A stretch of DNA of 64,000 nt. Source: Solirubrobacter taibaiensis. Lineage in GTDB: Bacteria; Actinomycetota; Thermoleophilia; Solirubrobacterales; Solirubrobacteraceae. Both the position numbers and the translations under genes were made by a program. Positions 38,816 through 46,608 of the stretch are shown here, piece after piece. Position 1 is the stretch's first letter. Every line of letters begins with the position of its first letter. The stretch is from positions 248,001 to 312,000 of the forward strand of contig JAPDDQ010000001.1 in the NCBI GenBank assembly GCA_027587225.1, in the 5' to 3' direction. The notes below the pieces were generated by a model that saw nothing but the letters and a program-made list of their open reading frames with translations, was not told where the DNA came from and ran no database searches.

Positions 38816-41800
38816 GTGCCTTACGTCGAGCTCCATGCCCACACCGCCTTCTCGTTCTTGGACGGCGCCTCCTCGCCCGCCGAGCTGGCGACCGCGGCGG
38901 CCGAGCAGGGGCACCAGGCGATGGCGGTGGTCGATCACAACGGGGTGTCCGGGTCGATGGAGTTCGCGCAGGCGGCCAAGCCGCTCGGTCTGCGGGCGAT
39001 TCACGGGGTGGAGTTGGATGTGGAGGTCGCCGACGGGCCGAGCCGGCACGTCACCTTGCTGGTCGAGAACGCCGTGGGTTGGCGCAACCTGTGCCGGATC
39101 GTCACGCGTGCGCATGTGCACGACCGGGACCCGGACGACCCGCCGCCGATGGTCCCGCTGGAGACGTTGGAGGCCCATGCGCCGGGGCTCGTCTGCCTGA
39201 GCGGGTGTGCGGATCACGGCGTCCACGATGAGCCGACGCTGACGCGGCTGAAGGCGGCGTTCGGGGCGGACAACCTGCGGGTCGAGCTCCAGCGCCCGTT
39301 CCAGCGGCACGACCGGGCGCGCAACCGGGAGCTCGCGCAACGGGCTCAGCGGCTCGGTCTGCTGACGGTGGCCACCGGCAACGTCCACGTGCACACGCGG
39401 TCGCGCTCGCCGCTGCAGGACGCGTTCGTGGCGCTGCGCCACCACCTCACGCTGGACTCGTCGGAGCCGGTGCGGCGGGGCAACACGGCGCACGTGCTCG
39501 CTTCACCGAAGGCGATGGCCGCGCGGTTCGAGGGGCACGCGGAGGCGGTGGAGGAGAGCGGCGAGCTGGCCGACCGGCTGCGGTTCGACCTCTCGCAGGA
39601 CCTGGGGTACCGATATCCGGGCGCGGAGGATCCGCAGGCCTCGCGCAAGCTCTCGGAGCTGTGCTGGGCGATGATCGAGGTGCGCTATCCGGCGGGCTCG
39701 GCCAATCACGACCGGGCGCATGCGCGGCTCAACGAGGAGCTGCGCGTGATCGACTCGCTCGGCCTTCCGGGGTTCTTCCTCCTGCACCGGGACCTGCTCG
39801 AGCTCGCTCGCGACGTGGCGGTGGAGGTCCGCGGGCCGAGTACGGCGCGGGCGCTGCTCCCGCCCGGGCGCGGGCGCGGGTCGTCCGTGTCGTCGATCGT
39901 CTGTTACCTCACCGGGCTCTCGCACATCGATCCGATCGCGAACGACCTGTTCCTCGGCCGCTTCCTCAACGAGGATCTGAACTCGCTGCCGGACATCGAC
40001 CTGGACTTCCCCCGCGACGTGCGCGAGAAGCTCATCCCGCGCGTGCACGATCGCTACGGCAAGGAGCGCTCGGCGCTGGTGGCGGCGTTCCCGACGTTCC
40101 GCTCGCGCGGGGCGATCCGCGAGCTCGGCAAGGTGCTCGGTCTACCGGCGGGGGAGCTGGAGCGGGTGGCGCGCGGGTCCGAGCCGTGGGCGGTCAAGAA
40201 CGTCGGGCGGGACGTCGAGGTCGCGATGGGGATGGAACCCACCGGCGAGCCGGGTCCGTTCGTGGATCCCGACGCGCGGATGAACGCGTTCGCGATGAGC
40301 ACGGCGGAGTGGCTGGCGATGGTCAACGGCAAGCGGCCGGACCAGGCCGAGGCGCACGAGACGGACACGTCGGACCGGTCGTATACGCATCTCCCGGGGC
40401 GGTGGGCGTGGCTCGCACGGCTGTGCGACGAGGCCTACGGGCTTCCGCGACATCTGTCGCAGCACTCGGGCGGGATGATCGTCTCGACGCGGCCGCTGAT
40501 CGACTGCTGCCCGGTGCTGCCGGCGGCGATGGAGGGTCGCCAGCTCTGTCAGTGGGACAAGGACTCGTGCTCGGACGCCGGGTTCTTGAAGATCGACCTG
40601 CTCGGGCTGGGAATGCTGTCGGCGGTCGAGCGCTGCGTGGAGGAGATCGGCCGCGTGCGCGGGGCGCGGGTGGACCTGTCGCGGATTCCGTACGACGACA
40701 AGCCGACCTACGACGCGATCCAGGTCGCGGACACGATGGGCGTCTTCCAGATCGAGTCGCGGGCGCAGATGGCGTCGCTGTTGCGGACGCGGCCACAGTC
40801 GCTCGAAGACCTGACGATCCAGGTGGCGATCGTTCGTCCGGGACCGATTCTCGGCGGCGCGGTGAACCCATACATCCAGCGTCGCCAGACGCTGCGTGAG
40901 AACCCGGACTACGAGGTGCCCTACGAGCACGCGTCGCTGCGCGAGGTGCTCAAGGACACGCTCGGGACGATCATCTTCCAGGACCAGGTGATCGAGGTCG
41001 CGATGGCGTTCGCCGGCTTCTCTCCGGGGGAGGCGGAAGGGCTGCGCCGCGCGATGAGCCGCAAGCGCTCGGCGGAGGCGATCGAGGCCTACCACCAGCG
41101 GTTCCTCGACGGGGCGCGGGCCACCCATGGGGTGAGTGACGAGGTCGCCGAGCGCGTCTACGGCATGATCGTCGGCTTCTCCGGGTTCGGGTTCCCGAAG
41201 GCCCACGGCGCGGCCTTCGGACTGCTCGCCTACCAGTCCACCTGGCTGCGAGTGCACCACTGCCCGGAGTTCCTGTGCGCGCTGATGAATGAGCAGCCGA
41301 TGGGTTTCTACGCGCCGGACACGCTGGCGCACGAGGCGCAGCGCCGGGGGATCGAGCTGCGGCCTCCGGACGTCAACGAGAGCGACGCGTTGTGCAAGGT
41401 CGAGTGGGTGCCCGAGATGGGGCCATGGCCGGGCGCGCCGCGAGAGGTCGGGGCGGGCGCCGTCGGCGGGGCGGGCGCGGTCGGCGTGGCCGAGTTGCGT
41501 GGCGGGGCGGGCACGGGCGGCGCGGGCGCCGCCGTGTCCATCCCCACCGGGATCGTGCGGCTCGGGCTCGGGTACGTATCAGGGGTTCGCGAGGAGGAGG
41601 TCAAGGCGCTCGTGGCCGCGCGCGAGGAGGGTGGGCGGTTCACGTCGCTCGCGGACCTGGCGTCGCGGGCAGGGGCGGGGCGGCCGTCGCTGGACAAGCT
41701 GGCGTGGGCGGGGGCGTGTGACTCGCTCGTGGGTGGGTCGTCAGAGCATGCGCGACGGACGGCGCTGTGGCAGCTGGGGGTGGCGGCGCCGGGGGAGCGG

Positions 41801-42421
41801 CTGGTGGAGGGGACGCAACTGGCGTTGCCGCTCGAGGTGCCGGAGGCGCCGGACCTACGGCCACTCACGCCGTGGGAGTCGATGATCGGGGACTATGCGA
41901 CGACGGGGCTCACGCTCGGGCCGCATCCGATGAAGCTGTTGCGGCCGTCGTTGCCGCCGAACACGGTGTCGATCGCGGACCTGCAGCGGATTCCGCATGA
42001 CACGCCGGTGCGGCTCGGTGGGTTGGTGGTGGCGCGGCAGCGGCCGGGCACGGCGAAGGGGATCGTGTTCCTGCTGCTGGAGGACGAGTTCGGGACGATC
42101 AACCTGATCGTGCCGCCGGATCTGTACGAGGCGAACCGGCTGACGGTGCGGTCGGAGCCGCTGCTGCTGTGCCAGGGGCGGCTGGAGAAGCTGCCGCAGG
42201 CGGGCGGCGGGATCAACCTGTTCGTCAAGGCGGTGCGGGCGCTGGTGACGCCGGACGATGTGAAGGCGGATGTCGTGGAACTGGCCGAGCGGCGCGTGCA
42301 GGCGGCGGCGACCGGGCGGGGCGAAGGGGCGCAGGGTGGGCGCGAAGCGGCGTCCACCGTGGGCGAGTTCCGGCAGGTTTCGCCGCCGATCCAGAGCTTC
42401 GCGTCGGGGCGGCGCCGGTGA
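38816..42421 (+). CDS. dnaE2: Error-prone DNA polymerase DnaE2
   Basis: A 1201-residue C-family polymerase for SOS translesion synthesis. The PHP domain begins ELHAHTAFSFLDGASSP; the palm has LPDIDLDFP (about residue 393) with the catalytic Asp pair and FLKIDLLGLGML; fingers and helix-hairpin-helix follow (RFTSLADLASRAG), then an OB fold with VRLGGLVVARQRPGTAKG, and the C-terminus ends QSFASGRRR. GTG 38816 directly follows a LexA box. An unusual Gly/Ala/Val-rich insertion (about residues 871-910) sits before the HhH. It should work with ImuB 5 kb upstream. Confidence 0.95.
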   Translation: MPYVELHAHTAFSFLDGASSPAELATAAAEQGHQAMAVVDHNGVSGSMEFAQAAKPLGLRAIHGVELDVEVADGPSRHVTLLVENAVGWRNLCRIVTRAHVHDRDPDDPPPMVPLETLEAHAPGLVCLSGCADHGVHDEPTLTRLKAAFGADNLRVELQRPFQRHDRARNRELAQRAQRLGLLTVATGNVHVHTRSRSPLQDAFVALRHHLTLDSSEPVRRGNTAHVLASPKAMAARFEGHAEAVEESGELADRLRFDLSQDLGYRYPGAEDPQASRKLSELCWAMIEVRYPAGSANHDRAHARLNEELRVIDSLGLPGFFLLHRDLLELARDVAVEVRGPSTARALLPPGRGRGSSVSSIVCYLTGLSHIDPIANDLFLGRFLNEDLNSLPDIDLDFPRDVREKLIPRVHDRYGKERSALVAAFPTFRSRGAIRELGKVLGLPAGELERVARGSEPWAVKNVGRDVEVAMGMEPTGEPGPFVDPDARMNAFAMSTAEWLAMVNGKRPDQAEAHETDTSDRSYTHLPGRWAWLARLCDEAYGLPRHLSQHSGGMIVSTRPLIDCCPVLPAAMEGRQLCQWDKDSCSDAGFLKIDLLGLGMLSAVERCVEEIGRVRGARVDLSRIPYDDKPTYDAIQVADTMGVFQIESRAQMASLLRTRPQSLEDLTIQVAIVRPGPILGGAVNPYIQRRQTLRENPDYEVPYEHASLREVLKDTLGTIIFQDQVIEVAMAFAGFSPGEAEGLRRAMSRKRSAEAIEAYHQRFLDGARATHGVSDEVAERVYGMIVGFSGFGFPKAHGAAFGLLAYQSTWLRVHHCPEFLCALMNEQPMGFYAPDTLAHEAQRRGIELRPPDVNESDALCKVEWVPEMGPWPGAPREVGAGAVGGAGAVGVAELRGGAGTGGAGAAVSIPTGIVRLGLGYVSGVREEEVKALVAAREEGGRFTSLADLASRAGAGRPSLDKLAWAGACDSLVGGSSEHARRTALWQLGVAAPGERLVEGTQLALPLEVPEAPDLRPLTPWESMIGDYATTGLTLGPHPMKLLRPSLPPNTVSIADLQRIPHDTPVRLGGLVVARQRPGTAKGIVFLLLEDEFGTINLIVPPDLYEANRLTVRSEPLLLCQGRLEKLPQAGGGINLFVKAVRALVTPDDVKADVVELAERRVQAAATGRGEGAQGGREAASTVGEFRQVSPPIQSFASGRRR

Positions 42422-42565
42422 GACGCGGGCGGCGATCGATGCCCGTCGCTGGGCGCCGAGTGGCGGCAGAGGGCCACGAGATTTCGGCGCTCTGGCTGTC
42501 AGATGAGAGCGGTCGGAGGGGACGACGCCGCTAGCCACCCGGCTGAGCGGGTACATTGCACGCCC

Positions 42566-43075
42566 GTGGGCACCCTCTTTTTCGTCCTGGTCTTCGTAGC
42601 GCTCGGCCTCACCACGCTCGTGGTCGCGATGAGTCGCGGCCGCGGCGGACTCGCCGGCCTGATGCACTCGCAGACGCGGGGCAGCCGGCGGTTTGCGACG
42701 TTCCTGTTCTTCGTGAGCCTCCTCGTGCTCGGCGCGCTCGTGCCGGCGTGGGTGATCAGCTCGGAGATCAACAACGACGACATCCCGTCCGCGCAGGTGT
42801 CCGGTCTCACAGATGCGGAAAAGCGCGGGCACGAGTTGTTCGGCAAGCGCTGCAGCCTCTGCCACACGCTGAAGGCCGCGAATGCGGTCGCGAAGGTAGG
42901 GCCGAACCTCGACGAGATGGCGCCGAATGAGGCGCTGACGCTGGACGCGATCCTCAAGGGTCGATCGGCCGGCAATGGGCAGATGCCCTCCGAGCTGTAC
43001 ACGGGTGAGGACGCCGAGGATGTTGCGAAATTTGTCGCAAAATCCGTGGGCGCCGAGACTCCGTCCGGCGGTTGA
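42566..43075 (+). CDS. Membrane-anchored cytochrome c-type protein
   Basis: A 169-residue protein with two membrane segments (LFFVLVFVALGLTTLVVAM and FATFLFFVSLLVLGALVPAWVI) and an outer class I cytochrome c domain. Heme attachment is C96-x2-C99-H100 (RCSLCH), and the distal ligand is M140 (GQMP). Such proteins donate electrons to terminal oxidases in actinobacteria. GTG 42566 is chosen because it leaves the first segment at the N-terminus; the frame upstream lacks homologous-looking sequence. It lies 145 bp after dnaE2 and is probably independent of SOS. Confidence 0.88.
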   Translation: MGTLFFVLVFVALGLTTLVVAMSRGRGGLAGLMHSQTRGSRRFATFLFFVSLLVLGALVPAWVISSEINNDDIPSAQVSGLTDAEKRGHELFGKRCSLCHTLKAANAVAKVGPNLDEMAPNEALTLDAILKGRSAGNGQMPSELYTGEDAEDVAKFVAKSVGAETPSGG

Positions 43076-43121
43076 TGTAAAAAGCACAAGCGTGCAGGCG
43101 CTTTCGGCGCTGGTACGATTT

Positions 43122-43240
43122 CGACACCGCTGAATTCCCGTTGGACGCGGGAAGCGGGGGACCCACTGCAGGTGGGGCGAGTCGATGGTCGTCCTGGTCG
43201 TCGTAGCGCCGCTCTTCTGGCGCGAGCCCGTCAGCTAACC
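43122..43240 (+). promoter_or_regulatory. Cyclic-di-AMP riboswitch (ydaO/yuaA type)
   Basis: The 5' leader of the 43268 gene has the characteristic blocks of the ydaO-yuaA motif in order: ACCGCTGAATTCCCG, GCGGGAAGCGGGGGACCCA, GTGGGGCGAGTCG, and CCCGTCAGCTAACCCCGTAAGC. In actinobacteria these RNAs often turn off genes for cell-wall hydrolases and osmolyte or potassium transport when c-di-AMP is high. The boundaries are estimates. TACGAT (43114-43119) may be the -10 element. Confidence 0.88.
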
Positions 43241-43267
43241 CCGTAAGCCGAGGAAGAGGACGAGTGG

Positions 43268-44194
43268 ATGGCCCCTGAATCTGAAGCCCGCGAGCGGGCT
43301 TTGTATGACCATGAAAGCGAACCGCGCCGGCCACGCCGCGCGGCCGCCGACTGGGGCGTCAACGAGGACATCTTCGACCGCATGCCGAGCCGGTTCGGCC
43401 GGGTCGAGCGTCGCCCGGAGCACCAGGAGATCGTCCTGCGCCGCGACGTGGACCACACGAGCGTGGCGGTCATCGAGCTCGACGGCGGACGCTTCGAGCG
43501 CGAAGAGGCCGCGGCGTGGACGCGCGAGACCGGGCGCGGTGAGCCGGTGCGCGGCAGCGACGACCGCGAGGCGCGGCGCGCCGAGACCGTCGCGCGGATT
43601 CGCGGCGAGGCCGGGCGGGGCGAGCCGATGGCGCGGGTACGCGCCGAGGCCGGGAGCGGCGAGCCGGTGGCGCGGGTGCGCGGCGAGGCCGGGCGCGAGG
43701 CGCGCGGTGCCGGCGCGGTGTGGACGCACGGTGACGAGGTCGAGCGCGGCGCGCCGGTGCGCGGCGACGCCCCCGGGCGCGTAACGGCACGCACCGAGCG
43801 GACCTCCCGGAGCGAGACCGGTGAGCTTGATCCGCGCGCGGCGGCACGGGCGATGATGTCGTGGGGCGAGGACCTCGACGACGAGGCGGCGCCGATGGTG
43901 CCCGGTGAGACCCGGACGATCGTGCTCTCGCGCGACGACGAGCCGCAGTACGACGAATTTGCCGACGCTCCGCGTCGCGACACGAGCGACTTCGAGGCGC
44001 TGTCGGCGGAATCGCGGGAGCGCAAGACGATCAAGATCAGCGGTCATCCCGACCGGCTGCCGGCGCCGCGTACGCAGCGTCCGCCGATGACGGTCGCGGA
44101 GCGGATCGGCCACCGCCCAGACCGGATCGTGGGCTATGCGGTCGCGCTCGGGTTCTTGCTCGTGCTGATCGCGGTTCTGACCACCGGTCAGTGA
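43268..44194 (+). CDS. Unknown tail-anchored membrane protein under c-di-AMP riboswitch
   Basis: A 308-residue protein. A charged N-terminal part (GVNEDIFDRMPSRFGRVERRPE) is followed by degenerate repeats of the type R-x-E-A-G-R-G-E-P-x-A-R-V (about residues 95-160), a further acidic region, and a single C-terminal membrane segment (IVGYAVALGFLLVLIAVLTT), so most of it should be cytoplasmic with a tail anchor. No peptidase or transporter domain is seen. The riboswitch upstream links it to cell-wall or osmotic control, as with resuscitation-promoting factors in relatives. The repeats are GC-driven and may vary between strains. Confidence 0.75.
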   Translation: MAPESEARERALYDHESEPRRPRRAAADWGVNEDIFDRMPSRFGRVERRPEHQEIVLRRDVDHTSVAVIELDGGRFEREEAAAWTRETGRGEPVRGSDDREARRAETVARIRGEAGRGEPMARVRAEAGSGEPVARVRGEAGREARGAGAVWTHGDEVERGAPVRGDAPGRVTARTERTSRSETGELDPRAAARAMMSWGEDLDDEAAPMVPGETRTIVLSRDDEPQYDEFADAPRRDTSDFEALSAESRERKTIKISGHPDRLPAPRTQRPPMTVAERIGHRPDRIVGYAVALGFLLVLIAVLTTGQ

Positions 44195-44279
44195 CATGGC
44201 GCCGGAGCCTTGCGGGGCACGGCGTCCACAAATATCCTTATCTGTCGTAAGCCCCCCTAGCTCCCCCACGGTGGTGGCC

Positions 44280-44843
44280 ATGCCCAAGACAGAGATGAGT
44301 CGGTTCCCTATCCACGACGACCTGACGGCGCCAGAGGGATCACTTCCGATCCTCAAGGGTGCGTCGTCGGCAGCAGGGCAGCTTCCGAACCTGCTCGGCG
44401 TGCTGGCGGGCGCGCCGGCCGCGTTGCGTGCGTATACGCGCTTCCGAGCTGAGCTCAGACACGGTGATCTGCCGAAACACTCGGCGGAACGGATCGGCCT
44501 GGCGGTCGCTGCGCACTATGGCTCCAAGCCGGGCCTGCAGCTGCACACGCGGACCGGACGGCAGGCGGGCGTCGGCATCGACGAGGTCGCTCGCGCACAA
44601 CGCTGGGACTCCGCGGACCCGCGCGAGGCGGCGCTGCTGCGCTACGTCCGCCCGCTGCTCACCGACGGCAAGTTCCCGCAGCACCTCCACGAGGAGGCGC
44701 GTGAGGCGGGTTGGAGTGATGAGCAGCTCCTCGAAGCGATCGCGGTGCTGTCCATGGAATCCTTCACCGCTATGGTCAACGTCGCTGGGGACGTCCCGGT
44801 GGACGGCTCCGTCGAAGAGACGCGGGTGCTGCGCGCCGCGTAA
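44280..44843 (+). CDS. Carboxymuconolactone decarboxylase/AhpD-like protein without CxxC
   Basis: A 187-residue helical protein of the AhpD/CMD superfamily: PNLLGVLAGAPAALRAYTRFRAELRHGDLPKHSAERIGLAVAAHYGSKPGLQLHTRTGRQAGVGIDEV. In AhpD-type members the segment before H has C-x2-C; here it is G-L-Q-L, so the peroxidase pair is missing and only the His remains. It may be a CMD-type catalyst or a binding protein. It lies 5 bp before the HxlR regulator gene, an operon pair seen with redox-responsive HxlR proteins. ATG 44280 is preferred over a frame from 44196. Confidence 0.8.
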   Translation: MPKTEMSRFPIHDDLTAPEGSLPILKGASSAAGQLPNLLGVLAGAPAALRAYTRFRAELRHGDLPKHSAERIGLAVAAHYGSKPGLQLHTRTGRQAGVGIDEVARAQRWDSADPREAALLRYVRPLLTDGKFPQHLHEEAREAGWSDEQLLEAIAVLSMESFTAMVNVAGDVPVDGSVEETRVLRAA

Positions 44844-44848
44844 CTCAC

Positions 44849-45211
44849 ATGGAATCCGGGTCGACGACAACCAAGGCCCCAATCGCCGCCGCCGAAGCGC
44901 ATGACTGCGCGTGCTGCCCGCGCTACCACGAAGCGGTGGAGCTCGTCGGCAAGCGCTGGACCGGCGCGATCCTGTACGTCCTGCTGCACGGCGGTCGGAT
45001 GCGGTTCACCGAGATCGCACACTCGGTGCCCGACCTGTCCGACCGCCTGCTGTCGGAGCGCATGAAGGAACTGGAGTCGCGAGGCATCGTCAAGCGGCAC
45101 GTGAGCGACGGCACACCGACCAAGGTGTCGTACGAGCTGACGCCGAAAGGGCACGAGCTCGCACCCGCGATGGCGGAGCTCAAAACGTGGGCGGACCGCT
45201 GGTTGGACTGA
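44849..45211 (+). CDS. HxlR-family transcriptional regulator
   Basis: A 120-residue winged-helix regulator. CCPRYHEAVELVGKRWTGAILYVLLHGGRMRFTEIAHSVPDLSDRLLSERMKELESRGIVKR is the HxlR signature, with a wing KVSYELTPKGHELAP. Three cysteines near the N-terminus (C20, C22, C23) include the one used for thiol-based sensing of aldehydes, quinones or oxidants in YodB/HxlR relatives. It is co-transcribed with the AhpD-like gene and probably controls it. Confidence 0.9.
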   Translation: MESGSTTTKAPIAAAEAHDCACCPRYHEAVELVGKRWTGAILYVLLHGGRMRFTEIAHSVPDLSDRLLSERMKELESRGIVKRHVSDGTPTKVSYELTPKGHELAPAMAELKTWADRWLD

Positions 45212-45267
45212 GTCCGACCGCGCGTACAACTCGTCCCGCCCCGAGGTCCACTAGCCTCCACGCCTCC

Positions 45268-46608
45268 ATGTCAGACCGTCCACAGAACGCCGAAGACGTC
45301 AAGGCGCTGGTCGCGGAGAACAGCATCCGCTTCATCCGCCTCTGGTTCACCGACATCCTCGGGCAGCTCAAGTCCTTTTCGATCTCCGCCGAGCAGCTCG
45401 ACGACGCCTTCGAGGGCGGCATGGGCTTCGACGGCTCTTCGATCACCGGCTTCAACGCCATCGAAGAGTCGGACATGATCGCCATGCCCGACGCCTCCAC
45501 GTTCAACGTGCTGCCCTGGCGGCCGGAGGACGGAGCCGGAGTGGCGCGCATGTTCGCCGACGTCAAGACCCCGGAGGGTCGCCCCTACGAGGGCGACCCG
45601 CGCCACGTGCTGCGCCGCGCGGAGCAGCGGGCGAAGGACATGGGTTTCGATGTGTTCAACATCGGTCCGGAGCTCGAGTACTACCTGTTCAAGGACAACA
45701 AGGGCACCGAGGTCCTGGATGAGGGCGGCTACTTCGACCTCACCACGCTCGACGCCGGCTCCGACGTCCGTCGCGACACGGTGCTCGCGCTCGAGCGCCT
45801 GGGCATCGACGTCGAGTACTCGCACCACGAGGTCGGCCCGTCCCAGCACGAGATCGACATGCGGTACGGCAGCGCGCTGAAGATGGCCGACGACTGCATG
45901 ACGTACCGCATCACGGTCAAGGAGTACGCACTCAAGTACGGCTGGCACGCGACGTTCATGCCCAAGCCGCTGTTCGGCCAGAACGGCTCCGGCATGCATA
46001 CGCACCAGTCCCTGTTCAAGGACGGGCGCAACGCGTTCTACGACCCGGACGACAAGTACTTCCTGAGCGACATCGGCAAGGCGTTCATCGCCGGCCAGCT
46101 CCGCCACGCGCGCGAGGTCTGCAGCATCTTCGCCCAGTGGGTGAACTCCTATAAGCGGCTCGTGCCGGGCTACGAGGCGCCGGTGTACGTCGCGTGGAGC
46201 CGGCGCAACCGCTCCGCGCTCGTGCGCGTCCCGCTCTACCACCCCGGCAAGGAGAACGCGACCCGGATGGAGCTGCGCGCGCCGGATCCCGCGTGCAACC
46301 CGTACCTGACGTTCGCGGTGCTCCTGCAGGCCGGGCTCGAGGGGATCGAGCGTGGCTACGAGCTGCCCGAGCCGATGGAGAAGAACCTCTACCACCTGAG
46401 CCCCGACGAGCGCCGCCGGCTGGGCATCGAACAGCTGCCGGAGACGCTCGGCGAAGCGATCGAGGTCACCGCGGAATCCGAGCTGGTGCTGCGGACCCTC
46501 GGCGAGCACATCTTCAATCGCTACATCGAGATCAAGCGCCAGGAGTGGGAGGACTACCGCGTCCAGGTCACTCCGTGGGAGCTCGAGCGGTATCTCTCGA
46601 TTCTTTAG
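45268..46608 (+). CDS. glnA: Glutamine synthetase type I
   Basis: A 446-residue GSI enzyme that makes glutamine from glutamate, ammonia and ATP. The beta-grasp has GMGFDGSSITGFNAIEESDM; metal-binding motifs are GPELEYYLF, HEVGPSQHEIDMRYG, NGSGMHTHQSLF and the ATP/glutamate site NRSALVRVP...RMELRAPDP. At 446 residues and without an obvious adenylylation-site NLYHL-P-P motif (NLYHLSPDER occurs here), it is of the GSI-alpha type, normally not adenylylated. ATG 45268 follows the regulator by 57 bp. Its 3' end overlaps the convergent MMPL gene by 41 bp. Confidence 0.95.
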   Translation: MSDRPQNAEDVKALVAENSIRFIRLWFTDILGQLKSFSISAEQLDDAFEGGMGFDGSSITGFNAIEESDMIAMPDASTFNVLPWRPEDGAGVARMFADVKTPEGRPYEGDPRHVLRRAEQRAKDMGFDVFNIGPELEYYLFKDNKGTEVLDEGGYFDLTTLDAGSDVRRDTVLALERLGIDVEYSHHEVGPSQHEIDMRYGSALKMADDCMTYRITVKEYALKYGWHATFMPKPLFGQNGSGMHTHQSLFKDGRNAFYDPDDKYFLSDIGKAFIAGQLRHAREVCSIFAQWVNSYKRLVPGYEAPVYVAWSRRNRSALVRVPLYHPGKENATRMELRAPDPACNPYLTFAVLLQAGLEGIERGYELPEPMEKNLYHLSPDERRRLGIEQLPETLGEAIEVTAESELVLRTLGEHIFNRYIEIKRQEWEDYRVQVTPWELERYLSIL

